Below, in pieces: positions 15,749-26,300 of a stretch of DNA of 64,000 bases (positions are counted from its first letter, which is position 1; the number at the start of each line of letters is the position of its first letter). The DNA lies in assembly GCA_031410595.1 (NCBI GenBank), contig JANNZM010000135.1, positions 22,305 through 86,304 on the forward strand. Direction: 5' to 3'. The stretch is from JANMCE01 sp031410595. Lineage in GTDB: Bacteria > Actinomycetota > Acidimicrobiia > Acidimicrobiales > Ilumatobacteraceae. Under the pieces are notes generated by a model. It was not told the DNA's origin and did not search any database. It saw only the letters and a program-made list of their open reading frames with translations. The position numbers and the translations under genes are program-made.

Positions 15749-16621
15749 ATGCCTCGCCCAGTGTGGAGTGGGACGGTCAGCTTCGGGCTGGTCACGATCC
15801 CCGTCAAGATGTTCAACGCGGTCAGCCGCAAGTCGGTGTCGTTCAATCAACTGGACAGCCGCTCGATGGCCCGCATCAAGTACAAGAAGGTCTCCGCCGA
15901 CGACGGTGACGAGGTGCCCGACGAGAACATCGTGAAGGGCTACGAGGTCGCCAAGGGTCGCTACATCGTGGTTGACCCCGATGAGCTCGAACAGTTCATG
16001 CCGGCTGCCACTCGCGCCCTTGAGTTGGATGAGTTCGTCGACTTGGCCGAGCTCGACCCGATGCTGTTCGACAGCCCCTACTACCTCGCGCCGGACAAAG
16101 CCCCGAAGCCGTACGTGCTTTTGGCCAAGGCCATGGAGGCCGCCGGCAAGGTTGGCGTCGGGCGTTTAGTGATGCGCAACAAGCAGTACATCGCCGCCAT
16201 TCGCGCCGTCGGTGGTCATCTTGTGATGTCCACCATGGTCTACGAGGACGAGGTCGTCAATCCGTCGTCCATCGATGAAATGTCCGACCTCGAAGGCGTT
16301 GAGGTGAGCGACAAGGAACTGGCGATGGCCGGGCAGTTGGTCGAGTCGTTGGCCGGAACGTTCGATCATGACCACTACAAAGATTCCTACCGGCTGCAGG
16401 TGATGGATCTCATCGAAAAGAAGGCGGCGGGCGAGGAACTGACGATGCCCGAACGACCGTCATCGTCGCCGGCGGTGATTGACCTCATGGCCGCGCTTGA
16501 GGCGAGCGTCAAGGCCGCCAAGGAAGCGCGTGGGCGGCATCCGAGTACCCACGAGGCTGAGGAAGAGGCGGTGGCGCCGCCCACGAAGTTGGCGACGGCG
16601 CGTAAGAAGAAGTCTGCGTAG
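15749..16621 (+). CDS. ku: Non-homologous end-joining protein Ku
   Basis: A 290-residue bacterial Ku. The N-terminus (MPRPVWSGTVSFGLVTIPVK) and the core (YEVAKGRYIVVDPDELE; LLAKAMEAAGKVGVGRLVMR) are family signatures. It forms a homodimeric ring that loads on double-strand ends and recruits LigD. The C-terminal tail (from about 250) is Lys/Ala-rich (KLATARKKKSA), as in bacterial Ku extensions that bind DNA. The polymerase gene starts three bases after the stop, so the two form an NHEJ operon. Confidence 0.95.
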   Translation: MPRPVWSGTVSFGLVTIPVKMFNAVSRKSVSFNQLDSRSMARIKYKKVSADDGDEVPDENIVKGYEVAKGRYIVVDPDELEQFMPAATRALELDEFVDLAELDPMLFDSPYYLAPDKAPKPYVLLAKAMEAAGKVGVGRLVMRNKQYIAAIRAVGGHLVMSTMVYEDEVVNPSSIDEMSDLEGVEVSDKELAMAGQLVESLAGTFDHDHYKDSYRLQVMDLIEKKAAGEELTMPERPSSSPAVIDLMAALEASVKAAKEARGRHPSTHEAEEEAVAPPTKLATARKKKSA

Positions 16622-16623
16622 CG

Positions 16624-17511
16624 TTGCCGGTCGTGCAGGTGGGGGAGCGTACGCTCACCCTGTCCAACCCCGACAAAGTGCTGTACCCGGCCACGGGTTT
16701 TACCAAGGCCGAGATCATCACGTATTACATGACCGTCGCGCCGTTCATGCTGCCTCACCTCGCAGGACGGGCCTTGACGTTCAAGCGGTTCCCCGACGGT
16801 GTGGACAAGCCGGGCTTCTTCGAGAAGCGTTGCCCCGGTCATCGCCCGCCGTGGGTTCCCGTCGCCGCCGGACCGGGTGATCGCGGCGGCGTGATCGAGT
16901 ACTGCGTGTTGGACGAACCAGCCGCGCTGGTCTGGTCGGCCAATCTTGCCGCGCTCGAACTTCACGCACCGATGGCCTTGGCCACCGACCTGGAGACACC
17001 CCGCGCCGTGGTATTCGACTTCGATCCGGGAGCGCCAGCGGCAACGGTCGAATGTGCACAGGCGGCGCTCGACGTGGCCGAGGTGCTGGCCGCGGCGGGG
17101 CTGAAGGGCTGGTGCAAAACATCGGGCTCGAAAGGTATCCAGCTCTACGTGCCGGTGAACGGCACGTGCACCCACGAACAGGCCGGCAACGTTGCGTTGG
17201 CCATCGGCCAGGTGCTGGAACGGCGCGCCCCCGAGCGCTACCTGACCGTGATGACCAAGGCGGTGCGGCCCGGCAAAGTCTTCGTCGACTGGAGCCAGAA
17301 CTCCCGGCACAAGACAACCATCGCGCCGTACTCGCTGCGGGCCCGCGAGCGGCCCACGGTGTCCACCCCGGTGAGCTGGGACGAGATCGAGCAAGCGGCA
17401 CGCGGGTCCAACCCGTTGGTATTCGATGCCGAGGACGTCATGGCTCGCGTCCGTGAGCTGGGCGATTTGTTCGCCCCGGTACTCTCCGTGAAGCAGACGC
17501 TGCCGGGTTAG
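16624..17511 (+). CDS. Stand-alone LigD polymerase domain (NHEJ primase-polymerase)
   Basis: A 295-residue archaeo-eukaryotic-primase-type polymerase of the LigD-POL family: LTLSNPDKVLYPATGFTKAE start, FKRFPDGVDKPGFFEKRCP, the metal-binding DFDPG and the SGSKGIQLYVP/ HKTTIAPYSLRARERPTVS blocks. It fills gaps and adds nucleotides at broken ends. The ligase and phosphoesterase domains of full LigD are absent and must be encoded elsewhere. TTG start immediately after ku; an in-frame GTG four codons in is an alternative. Confidence 0.9.
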   Translation: MPVVQVGERTLTLSNPDKVLYPATGFTKAEIITYYMTVAPFMLPHLAGRALTFKRFPDGVDKPGFFEKRCPGHRPPWVPVAAGPGDRGGVIEYCVLDEPAALVWSANLAALELHAPMALATDLETPRAVVFDFDPGAPAATVECAQAALDVAEVLAAAGLKGWCKTSGSKGIQLYVPVNGTCTHEQAGNVALAIGQVLERRAPERYLTVMTKAVRPGKVFVDWSQNSRHKTTIAPYSLRARERPTVSTPVSWDEIEQAARGSNPLVFDAEDVMARVRELGDLFAPVLSVKQTLPG

Positions 17512-17595
17512 CGCTCGTGCTCACTTGCCGTGAACGGGTCTGAGTACCTATGCCAATTGGGTGTCGGCGTGACTACTGTAAGTGGCATGTGGAAT

Positions 17596-17609
17596 CCCCC
17601 GGGTGGGGG
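17596..17609 (+). promoter_or_regulatory. GC hairpin in the leader of the subtilase gene
   Basis: CCCCC-GGGT-GGGGG just before the GAAAGGCGG ribosome site and ATG at 17625. It could tune translation or end upstream transcripts; no T-tract follows. Confidence 0.35.
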
Positions 17610-17624
17610 TGAAAGGCGGAAACC

Positions 17625-19238
17625 ATGTCCCGCAGGATGTCAGGCGCAATTGTCGCGCTCGCAACGCTGAGTGGATTGCTGGCCATCGCGCCACCTTCGC
17701 ACGCAGCCGTTGCAGTCGAAGGTCCACCGGTCGACTACGTCGTACTGGCCCGTGACGGCTCATCGGTTACCGCCGCGGCAACGGCCGCGCAGCGCTTGGG
17801 TGCGAAGATCAAACGAAGTAACCAAGATGTCTCGATGCTGACGGTCTCGGCCACGCGCACCGACTTTGCCGAACAGTTGAGCAACGATGCCTCCGTCGAG
17901 GGCGTCGCCCGTAACGTCGCCATCGGCCGCACCGGCACACCACAACTCCGTAAGGGACCGGGCGCCGAGGGCGGTGCCGCGTCGGCCAATGCCGCACCCG
18001 CCGCCATTCCGGGTGCCGAACCGCTTGCCGCTCAGCAGTGGGACATGGCGCAGATCGGTGCGACTCCAACCGGGTCATACCGGATCGAGCGTGGATCCAA
18101 GGCGGTCAAGGTCGGCATCATCGACTCGGGCATCGACGCCACCCATCCCGACGTTGCAGCTAACCTCGACCGCGTCGCGTCTCGCAACTTTGCGCCGAAC
18201 GATAAAGTCCTCGATGGCGACAGCACGCTTGAACCGGTCGGCACCGATCCCTTCGGACACGGCACCGCAGTCGCCTCCCTGGTCGCTGCCCCGATCAACG
18301 GCCTCGGGATGGCCGGCGTCGCGCCAAACGTGACCCTTGTCGATCTGCGGGCGGCTCAGCGAAGCGGCTATGTGCTGCTGGAGCCGGTCGTGAACGCTCT
18401 CACCTACGCAGCCCGCAACGGTATCGATGTGGTCACGATGTCGTTCTCCATCGACCCGTGGCTGTGGAACTGCGTCAACAACCCGGTCGACACTCCGATC
18501 GAGCGTTCCCGGCAGCGGGTCGCCATCACCGCGGTGCTGCGCGCCGTGAAGTTCGCTCGCTCTCGCGGTGTCACGATGGTCGCAGCAGCAGGCAACGAGA
18601 ACACCGACATGGATCACACGTTGATCGATTCCAGCAGCCCGTCCACAGGCATTCCGCACGACCGCACTATCGACCCGAACTCGTGCCTCTACCTGCCGGT
18701 CATGGCACCCGGTGTGATCGGTGTTGGCGGCACGAACATCGACGGCATCAAGGCCGACCTTTCCAACTACGGGCTCCCGGTAGATCTTGCCGCCCCCAGC
18801 GGGGACGTGTTCCAGGTACCCGGCGTGTTCGGACCGATTGACTCGACCAACCGAGTGGTGCAGGCCATCTCCCGTGACGGAGCGTTCAACAGTGGCTGGA
18901 TCGATGCCGACGGGGTACCGATCGATCCTCGGGTCTTCACCTCATGCACGGGTGCAACCTGCGCCTACTACGTGTACCAGATCGGCACGTCGGTGTCTGT
19001 TCCGCATGTTGCTGGCGTTGCCGCGCTGATCATCAGCAAATACGGAAGCGGTCAGCCCGACGGAGGTCTCGGCATGGACCCGAGTCTGGTCTCAGCTCGT
19101 CTGTTCCGCACCGCAACGCCCAAGGCATGTCCGGCCACCTACGACGACACATTTGGGCCGGCGACGTGCGTGAAGAACGCCAAGGGCACCAACTTCTACG
19201 GCTACGGCGTGGTCAACGCAGCCGCTGCGGTCCGATAG
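17625..19238 (+). CDS. Secreted S8-family serine protease (subtilase)
   Basis: A 537-residue exported protease. Signal peptide to about residue 27 (ending PPSHAAV), a prodomain-like region (about 35-110), then the subtilisin catalytic triad Asp167 (IIDSGIDATHPD), His212 (FGHGTAVASLVA) and Ser456 (GTSVSVPHVAG). A large insert separates His and Ser, with six Cys that may form disulfides. No C-terminal anchor, so it is probably released or wall-associated. Substrate unknown. Confidence 0.92.
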   Translation: MSRRMSGAIVALATLSGLLAIAPPSHAAVAVEGPPVDYVVLARDGSSVTAAATAAQRLGAKIKRSNQDVSMLTVSATRTDFAEQLSNDASVEGVARNVAIGRTGTPQLRKGPGAEGGAASANAAPAAIPGAEPLAAQQWDMAQIGATPTGSYRIERGSKAVKVGIIDSGIDATHPDVAANLDRVASRNFAPNDKVLDGDSTLEPVGTDPFGHGTAVASLVAAPINGLGMAGVAPNVTLVDLRAAQRSGYVLLEPVVNALTYAARNGIDVVTMSFSIDPWLWNCVNNPVDTPIERSRQRVAITAVLRAVKFARSRGVTMVAAAGNENTDMDHTLIDSSSPSTGIPHDRTIDPNSCLYLPVMAPGVIGVGGTNIDGIKADLSNYGLPVDLAAPSGDVFQVPGVFGPIDSTNRVVQAISRDGAFNSGWIDADGVPIDPRVFTSCTGATCAYYVYQIGTSVSVPHVAGVAALIISKYGSGQPDGGLGMDPSLVSARLFRTATPKACPATYDDTFGPATCVKNAKGTNFYGYGVVNAAAAVR

Positions 19239-19252
19239 CTGCTGCTGCGACA

Positions 19253-19274
19253 CCACGCGTCCGCGGACGCGTGG
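19253..19274. terminator. Perfect 22-base palindrome between convergent genes
   Basis: CCACGCGTCCG followed by its exact complement CGGACGCGTGG. It lies 15 bases after the subtilase stop and 9 bases before the 3' end of the minus-strand gene. The position suits a bidirectional terminator, although no T-run follows. Confidence 0.5.
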
Positions 19275-19282
19275 CGTTAGCT

Positions 19283-19645
19283 CTACACCGGCGGGATGAC
19301 GACCCAATCACGGCGTTCGAGCTCGGCGGCGAGGAGGTTGGCGGGCATCCCGCGCAGCAACATGGTGCGTTCGGTTTCGAGTTTGGCGTCGGCCTTAGCG
19401 GCGCGGACTTCGGCGGCGGGACTCAGCGCCGGGGCATCGCCGGGTTCGGTGTCGCCCGATTGCAAACGGTCGATGAGTTCGGCTGCTTCGCCGACGCTGA
19501 ACTTTCCGCCCGCCTGGCGTTGGGTGAGGCCGAGCGGTCCGCGGGCATCACGAAAATCAAGGTGCCCCGCTTGGTGGACCAGGCTGAGCAGGAACTGGAT
19601 CTGCTTCTGGGATGCGGGCGGGCCGGATTGTTGACCGAAGGCCAT
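19283..19645 (-). CDS. Small protein of unknown function, coupled to amidase
   Basis: A 120-residue soluble protein. The start ATG overlaps the amidase stop (TGATG), with CAGGAG upstream, so I use 19645 rather than an upstream in-frame start. The first half resembles a helical DNA/phage-like DUF3072-type pattern (PASQKQIQFLLSLVHQAGH, KFSVGEAAELIDRLQSG): 'T..Q..yl..L......' is typical of DUF3072, but the match is weak. The second half is charged and helical. No function is assigned. Confidence 0.6.
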   Translation of the reverse strand: MAFGQQSGPPASQKQIQFLLSLVHQAGHLDFRDARGPLGLTQRQAGGKFSVGEAAELIDRLQSGDTEPGDAPALSPAAEVRAAKADAKLETERTMLLRGMPANLLAAELERRDWVVIPPV

Positions 19646-21066
19646 CAGAGAGGTGCTCCTGGTGCAGTAAGTGGCCACGGTCGGTTGTGTTCAACCAGCC
19701 AGGCCGCGTCGAGAAGAAGGGGTTCCGAGAAGTGGCGGCCGACGACCTGCAGGCCGATTGGCAATCCGCCCAGTATCCCGGCGGGAATGCTGATGGCCGG
19801 GTTACCGTGAAGATTGGCAGGGAAGGTGAGCAGCCCGTTGTTGCCCATGCCGGCCACGATTCCGCCGAAGGTGTCGGGCAAGGGGCCATCGGCAGCGAAG
19901 GCAACGTCGGGGTTACTGGCCGTGATCACGATGTCAACCTCATCGAACAGCGCAGCCATCTTGTCGTTCAGTTCCTGACGCCGCCGCTCCATCCTGATGC
20001 GCGTTTCCATGGTGTAACGATGAGCCGTGGTGGACAGGCCGAACGCGATCTCGGGGGTCAGCACGTCCTGGCACGCCGGCCAGCGATCGGCCAGGGCCGC
20101 ATGAATAGCGACCATGCCTGAGATCGACCACGCTGCGCCCATACGGGGCAGCGACGTGTCGATGCCGTGCAGGCGCACCAATCCGGCGTCAGCGATGAGC
20201 TGTTGAGCCGCAACCTCAAGCACGTCCCACATGGCAGGTGACACCACCGCGCCACCCCAGTCGGACACGACCACAACCCTCAGGCCTCGTAATTCGCCAA
20301 GGTGGGTGCCAAGGCCGGCCTCCCATCCGGTCACTGCAGGCAGGCTCAACGGATCGGAAGCGTGATGACCATTGGTGACATCGAACCAGCGCGCCACATC
20401 GCGCACCGAGCGCGCCACGCAGCCGGTCGTCACGGTGAGATTGCCATACTCAAGATGCGGGCCACGTGGAATACGGCCGAAGGTGGACTTGAGTCCGACC
20501 AGGCCGGTGAAACCGGCGGGAATGCGGATTGACCCACCGCCGTCACCGGCCGTGGCCAGCGTGACAATTCCCCCGGCCACTGCCGCGGCTGAACCGCCCG
20601 ATGAACCGCCGGGCGTGTATGCCGGGTCCCATGGGTTGTGGGTGGTGCCGTGCAACAGGGTACGCGTGAGGTTGACGCCGCCGAATTCACTTGAGGTTGT
20701 CTGGCCGACCAACACGGCGCCGCCCCGATCGCGCAGTCGGCGCATCATGGTTGACGTGTGGCCCGCGACGCGATCGGCCAAAGGCACCGACGCCTCGGTG
20801 TCGGGCCAACCCTGCACCTGTTCGAGCTCCTTGACCCCTATCGGTACGCCACCGAACGGCAACGTCACGTCTACATCCGCCGCCGCCTTGCGCGCCGCGT
20901 CGGCATCGAGAAAGCAGACCGCGTTGAGCGCCGATCGGTCGATAGCCGACAACGTGGCCTCAAGCTCGGCGGCGGGGGAGTACCCCTCACGAAAGGCGTC
21001 GACCAGACTGCATGCGTCCCCCTGCCAAGGAGTAGTACCCGCCCATGATGTGCTCACTCCATTCAC
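19645..21066 (-). CDS. Amidase (amidase signature family)
   Basis: A 473-residue enzyme of the Ser-cisSer-Lys amidase family. The catalytic Lys lies in GVPIGVKELEQVQG, the signature GGSSGGS is at about residues 153-159, followed by GDGGGSIRIPAGFTGLVGLK with the nucleophile Ser. Members cleave carboxamides or act in GatA-like transamidation; with no gatB/gatC near by, a small-molecule amidase is more likely. GTG start; divergent from the mycoredoxin gene 33 bases away. Confidence 0.9.
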   Translation of the reverse strand: MNGVSTSWAGTTPWQGDACSLVDAFREGYSPAAELEATLSAIDRSALNAVCFLDADAARKAAADVDVTLPFGGVPIGVKELEQVQGWPDTEASVPLADRVAGHTSTMMRRLRDRGGAVLVGQTTSSEFGGVNLTRTLLHGTTHNPWDPAYTPGGSSGGSAAAVAGGIVTLATAGDGGGSIRIPAGFTGLVGLKSTFGRIPRGPHLEYGNLTVTTGCVARSVRDVARWFDVTNGHHASDPLSLPAVTGWEAGLGTHLGELRGLRVVVVSDWGGAVVSPAMWDVLEVAAQQLIADAGLVRLHGIDTSLPRMGAAWSISGMVAIHAALADRWPACQDVLTPEIAFGLSTTAHRYTMETRIRMERRRQELNDKMAALFDEVDIVITASNPDVAFAADGPLPDTFGGIVAGMGNNGLLTFPANLHGNPAISIPAGILGGLPIGLQVVGRHFSEPLLLDAAWLVEHNRPWPLTAPGAPL

Positions 21067-21099
21067 ACTACGGCAGGGGTGTTATACGGTTGAGCGACT

Positions 21100-21363
21100 A
21101 TGTCCGCCACGCCTGACCAAGCCACTCCTACCGATGTCACGATGTACTGGAGGCCCGGGTGTGGGTTCTGCTCGATGCTGCGGCGCGACCTCACCACGTT
21201 GGGAGTGGCGTTCACCGAGATCAATATATGGGACGAGCCCGACGCAGCGGCGTTCGTGCGGTCGGTGGCCAACGGTAACGAGGTCGTCCCAACCATCACG
21301 GTGGGAGGCGCTGCGCTCGTGAACCCCGCCGCCGCCGAGGTGCTGGCCCGCACGCTTGCATAG
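21100..21363 (+). CDS. Mycoredoxin / glutaredoxin-like protein
   Basis: An 87-residue thioredoxin-fold protein with a C-x-x-C site, Cys21 and Cys24 (RPGCGFCSMLRRDL), and the cis-Pro region VVPTITVGG. Actinobacterial proteins of this size and style (Mrx1) reduce mycothiol mixed disulfides using mycothiol in place of glutathione. Short intergenic spacing to the divergent amidase gene. Confidence 0.88.
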   Translation: MSATPDQATPTDVTMYWRPGCGFCSMLRRDLTTLGVAFTEINIWDEPDAAAFVRSVANGNEVVPTITVGGAALVNPAAAEVLARTLA

Positions 21364-21398
21364 CGGGTGGCGGCGAATCGTTAGAGTGCCGTTCCGAT

Positions 21399-22223
21399 AT
21401 GAATGCCCGAACCTTTCTTGGTCTGACGCCAAGCCACAATCCCTTCCGCTGGACGATGGACGTCACGCCAGGCCTGTGCACCGGACAGGGATTCTTGTTC
21501 GGGGGGAGCGCGCTCGGCGCGGCGATCTCGGCGATGGAGATCACCACCGGTCGACCGTGTGTGTGGGCAACCGCTCAGTACCTGTCGTACGCCAAGCCTG
21601 GTGACGTGCTCGATGTCGATGTCACCATTGCCGTGCACGGCCATCAGATCACTCAGGCCCGCGCCACCGGTCACGTCGGGAACCGGGAGATCCTGACCGT
21701 GAACGCAGCCCTTGGTCGTCGTCCCTTTGAAGCGTCCGGCAGCTGGGAACAATTGCCGGGCGACGTGTTGGCCCCCGATGCCTGCCCGCCACGGGAACTG
21801 CGCGTGCCGGTTGACGGCAGCATCAATGACCGCCTTGACATGCGCATGGCGAGGGGCAGAAGCCTCTCCGAATTAGACGGCACGCCCAGCAACGGTACGT
21901 ACCAGATGTGGGCTCGCATCCCGGAGATTTCCGAGGGCCTGGACGCCAGCAGCCTTGCGGTGTTGGGTGACTTCGTACCGAGCGGCATCGGCCAGGCGCT
22001 CGGCATCGTCGGGGGAGGCAACAGCCTGGACAACACCATCCGCATCGCACGACTGGTTCCGACCGAATGGGTGTTTGTGGATATCCACATTCATGCAGTG
22101 GAAAACGGCTTCGGTCACGGAACCGTGAAGATGTTCGCCGAGTCCGGCCAACTGCTCGCCGTGGCCAGCCAGAGCGTTATCGCTCGCCACTGGTCTCACC
22201 CTCAACAGGAGGTTGAGGAATGA
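21399..22223 (+). CDS. Acyl-CoA thioesterase-like double hot-dog protein
   Basis: A 274-residue protein of the TesB/4HBT-like actinobacterial thioesterase family. It begins with FLGLTPSHNPFRWTMDVTPG, and has GQGFLFGGSALGAAISAMEITTGRP (first hot-dog helix) and a second hot-dog domain in the C-terminal half (SLDNTIRIARLVPTEWVFVDIHIHAV, GHGTVKMFAESGQLLAVASQS). It probably hydrolyses an acyl-CoA. The stop overlaps the LLM gene start by four bases. Confidence 0.82.
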   Translation: MNARTFLGLTPSHNPFRWTMDVTPGLCTGQGFLFGGSALGAAISAMEITTGRPCVWATAQYLSYAKPGDVLDVDVTIAVHGHQITQARATGHVGNREILTVNAALGRRPFEASGSWEQLPGDVLAPDACPPRELRVPVDGSINDRLDMRMARGRSLSELDGTPSNGTYQMWARIPEISEGLDASSLAVLGDFVPSGIGQALGIVGGGNSLDNTIRIARLVPTEWVFVDIHIHAVENGFGHGTVKMFAESGQLLAVASQSVIARHWSHPQQEVEE

Positions 22224-23194
22224 CCGTTCCTCGCCGTCAGGGCCTTACCGTTCCGCTACCCGGACCCCTGCATTCCCACCGGGACCGGCTCCGAGAGCTG
22301 GCCGACCTTGGCTACACCGACATCTGGTCAGCCGAAGCCGATGGCGCCGACGGACTCACGCCTCTCGCCCTCGCTGCGGCATGGGAACCTCGGCTGCGAT
22401 TGGGGACGGCTATCCTGCCGGCCTTCACCCGGGCTCCGGCCCTCATGGCGCAGAGCGCCGCCGCCCTGGCTGATGCTGCGCCCGGTCGGGTGGCGTTCGG
22501 TATCGGATCGTCCTCAAATGTCATTGTCGAGCGCTGGAACGGCGTGCCGTTTGTCGAACCGTACAAGCGAGTCCGGGACATGTTGCGCTTCCTGCGAGCT
22601 GCCTTGACGGGGGACAAGATCATCGAGACGTATGACACCTTTGCGGTCGACGGCTTCCGCCTCGGTATCCGCCCGAAGGTACCGCCGGCCCTGCTTATCG
22701 CCGGTCTCCGCGAGGGGATGCTGCGCCTGGCCGGTCGGGAAGCCGATGGTGTCATCATTAACTGGCTCTCGGCCGAGGACGTCACAAAGGTGGTCGGCGT
22801 GGTCAACGGGGCTGCAAATGGTGCCGAGCGCGAGGTGGTGTGTCGGATCTTTTGTTGCCCGAGCGAGGACACCGATGCGGTACGGAAGGCCGCCCGCTTT
22901 GTTATCGCCGCCTATCTCAACGTGCCGGTCTACGCCGCGTTTCACCGGTGGCTTGGCCGAGAAAACGAACTGGGCGGTATGTGGGAAGCGTGGGCGGCCG
23001 GCGATCGTAAGGCGGCATTGGCTGCCATTCCCGACGCCGTCGTCGACGCGCTCGTGGTGCATGGTTCGCCCGAGTCGTGCCGTACCCAGATCCAGTCCTA
23101 CGTGGATCACGGGGTCACCACCACCGCGTTGGCGCTGCTACCACTCGCCCCGTACGACTATTTTGAGGCGGTCCGAGCGCTGCGACCCCGCTAG
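22220..23194 (+). CDS. LLM-class F420-dependent oxidoreductase
   Basis: A 324-residue luciferase-like TIM-barrel flavin/F420 enzyme. Family features include the N-terminal LADLGYTDIWSAEADGADG, RLRLGTAILPAFTRAPALMAQSAAALADAAPGR and GIGSSSNVIVERWNG, and the C-terminal GSPESCRTQIQSYVDHGVTT. The F420 preference is from family membership in actinobacteria, not visible residues. Operon with the thioesterase (ATGA overlap), so both may act on one acyl substrate (inference). Confidence 0.87.
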   Translation: MTVPRRQGLTVPLPGPLHSHRDRLRELADLGYTDIWSAEADGADGLTPLALAAAWEPRLRLGTAILPAFTRAPALMAQSAAALADAAPGRVAFGIGSSSNVIVERWNGVPFVEPYKRVRDMLRFLRAALTGDKIIETYDTFAVDGFRLGIRPKVPPALLIAGLREGMLRLAGREADGVIINWLSAEDVTKVVGVVNGAANGAEREVVCRIFCCPSEDTDAVRKAARFVIAAYLNVPVYAAFHRWLGRENELGGMWEAWAAGDRKAALAAIPDAVVDALVVHGSPESCRTQIQSYVDHGVTTTALALLPLAPYDYFEAVRALRPR

Positions 23195-23330
23195 CGGGTA
23201 GCCCGTTCGACCTATTTCCTGCCTAGACTTCGCTTCAGATTCCTCGGCGGTATTGCTGCAGCGGGTGGCAATGAGAGAATAGGTCGAGAGACGACGACGC
23301 GAAACCTCTCGCGGATAGGCGTGGCAAGTA

Positions 23331-26300
23331 GTGCAGGCAACGTGGGTACCGGATCGGCTGAAACGAGCATGGGGCAGCACGAAGTCTGCGCCGCGCCTCA
23401 TTGGCTCCCTCGCCGTTGCGGTGTTGCTCGTCGGCGTGATGTTCACCTCGCCTGGCCAAAGCCATGCAGCGCCCGGCGACACCACCACCATTGACCCGAA
23501 CGCGCCGACGACGACTGTCGATCCGAACGCGCCGACGACGACTGTCGCCGGTGCCACTACCACCGCCGTAGGGGCGACAACCACCGCCGTGGGGGCGACG
23601 ACAACAACGGGTGCCACGACGACAACAACGGGTGCCACGACGACAACGGGTGTCACTACGACCGCGACCACGATCGCGGCGTTGCCGCAATGTCGCCCGG
23701 ACGGCTCGGACTGCATCCAGTCAGCCATGAGCGTCGGCTACACCGACGTGAATGGCGACACCGTGCTCGATCAGTCCGACATCATCAACGTGACGGTCAC
23801 CGTGACGGCCCTGAAGGGCGGGGTCACCCGCCCGGTCGTGTCCATCCCGCTCCCGCTCGGATCAGGGCACCGCTTCGTGGCCGGAAGTCTGGCCGTGAAC
23901 GGCATCACCGCAGGCACGCTCGGCGCAGCGGTTGCCACGGTCGCGTTGCCAAGTCCGCTCCGCGGCACCACTACCGTCACGCTCGGCATTGTGCTGGGGG
24001 ACCACGTGCCACCTGATCTGACCCGAGCACCTATCAACCTCACCAGCCAACTGACCGCGCTCGACGCCACCCAGCCCCTCATCATCAGTCTGGTCTCCAA
24101 TCCGCTCGAAGTCGTCCAGCGGATCTCGGACCTCAACGTCACGTTGAGGGTTAGCGCTCGCCCCACCATCGGAGGTACCGTCGGCTTCCAGGCGGACATC
24201 ACCAACCAGGGTCCCGACACTGCCACCGAGGGGTCGGCGGCATTTCAACTGCCTCCGGTAGCCGACCTGACAACGGTCGCGCTCGCTGCCCGATGCCGCC
24301 TTTCGGGTGTGGTAGTCAGCTGTGCATTGGGCGACATCCCGGTCAACTCGACGGCCTCACCCGTGGTCAGCTTCCGGCTGCTACCGACTGCGGTCAGCGG
24401 CACCTCGATCGATGTTTCGGTCACCGTGAGCAACACGACGTTTGACAGCAACACGGCGAACAATCGCGCCTCAGCCAGCGCTCCTCTCGACAAGGCCGAC
24501 CTCAAGGTGAGCTTCGCCGGACTCGACGCACCAGCCGTCGCCGGTGATGTTCTGCCATTCTCAATCCTCATCAGTAACGCCGGCCCAACCGATGCCAGCG
24601 GCGTGCAACTCGATGCGGTGCTGCCGATAACCCCTCGCCCCATCACCCCCAGCGGTGCGTTCAGTTCCACGTGCACGTTCAATTCACCCACCGGTGCGCT
24701 GCAGTGCCCAAACCTAAGTATTCCAGTGGGTCAAACGCGTCAGATCGACTTCGCCAAGGGCGTCGTTGCCTATAAAGCCGACCTCACCAAAACGCTCGAT
24801 TTCTCGGCCAAGCTCACGCTCGCCGATCCGGCAAGCGATCCAAACAAGGCGGACAATGTCGTCGCGAAGTCGGTACCGGTCGTCGGCCACACCAATTTGT
24901 CGATCGCGTTCATCAACACCCCCGAGCGGGTGACCGCAGGTCAAAAGATCACGCTTGCGTTGGCCGCAGGCAACGCTGGCCCGTCACCGTCGGGTGCGGT
25001 CGAGGTTGAAGTCACGCTTGATCAGGCCCTCGTCGGTCTCGGCGGATCCATAAGTGGTCAGCCCTGCTCGGTCACGAGTCCCACCACGGTGCTCTGCCCT
25101 ACCACCGGCCTGGACGTCGGGGTGGATTCGACGGCCGTCACGGTCAGCGGATCGATCCCGTCGGGCGCGAACTACAGCGGCATCACTGCGAACGCCAGGA
25201 TTTTCCCCGGTACCACACCCGTCATCGATGTGGCTCCGTTCGATGACAACACCGCGGCCGTCGTGGTGGCGGTTCGGGGCTTTGCCGATCTGCGGGCCAC
25301 CGTGACCGCTCCCAAGACCGCTCTGGCGGGCCAGCAGGTGACCTTTGCGGTGGAAGTCACCAACGACGGACCGTCAGACGCGTTGGGCACCACGTTGGTG
25401 CTCGCCGCTTCGGACGCGCTGCAGCGATTGGCCGTGCTCGGAGAAGACGGCTCGCCGTCCGCGCTTTGTGCGACCACCGGCGGATCCCCGACGTGCGGAC
25501 CGTTCACCGTGCGAGCCGGCACCACCCGCACGTTCACCCTGACCGGGGACACATCGCCCGAGGTTCCGTTGGCTGCCAGCGTTTCGGTAAAGGCGTCGGT
25601 CACTGCCAGTACCCTCGATACGGATCTCACCAACAACGTCGCTTTCGATTCCGTCGCTGGCGGCATATCGCTCTCGTCGCTGCTCGCCGTGAGTGTGTCA
25701 TCGAGTCCGAGTGACATCATCACTGCGGGTGGGCCGGTCTCGTACGAGATCATCATCACGAACTCGGGCAAGACCAGAACCGACGGAGCGACCGTTCAGA
25801 TCCGGCCGCCAGACGGTTTCGTCGGCGCCGCACCGAATGGCTGCACCGATGATGGCGGCCGGACCTGGGTGTGCTCAACCGGTCCCATCTCGGCCAATGG
25901 CAGTGCCCGTATCACCGTGTTCGGCACAGCGTCGGCCACTTTGCTCGACGGCGCACTGTTCTTCCTTCGAGTGGTCGCCATCGATTCCACCGACAAGTCC
26001 GACCACGCAGCCGAGACCTCGGCCCGCATCCAAGTCGTGGCCAACGTGACCGTCGATGCTGCGCTGGACGAATCGGTGGTGGCCGGGAACTCCTTCGGGC
26101 TTCGGTACACCGTCACCAATGCCGGGCCGTCGAACGCCGTCAACGTGACTGTGCTGGTTGACGTGCCTGCCGGCGCTCGACTTGAAACGCAGGATCGTTG
26201 CGCTTCTGACACCGCCGGACTATTGCGCTGCGTTATCGGCCCGATGAACCCTTCCGGGTCGGCCACCATCGATCTTCGATTCGCAAGCGATCCCGACCTT

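Noticed and set aside
17521..17590. Fifth REP-like element (GAGTACCTATGCC...GGTGTCGGCGTGACTACTG)
   Set aside because: A few words are shared with the 40-43 kb elements, but the arms do not pair and spacing differs.
23195..23330. Riboswitch upstream of the DUF11 gene
   Set aside because: The leader has some local hairpins, but no conserved core of any riboswitch class that I could recognise.
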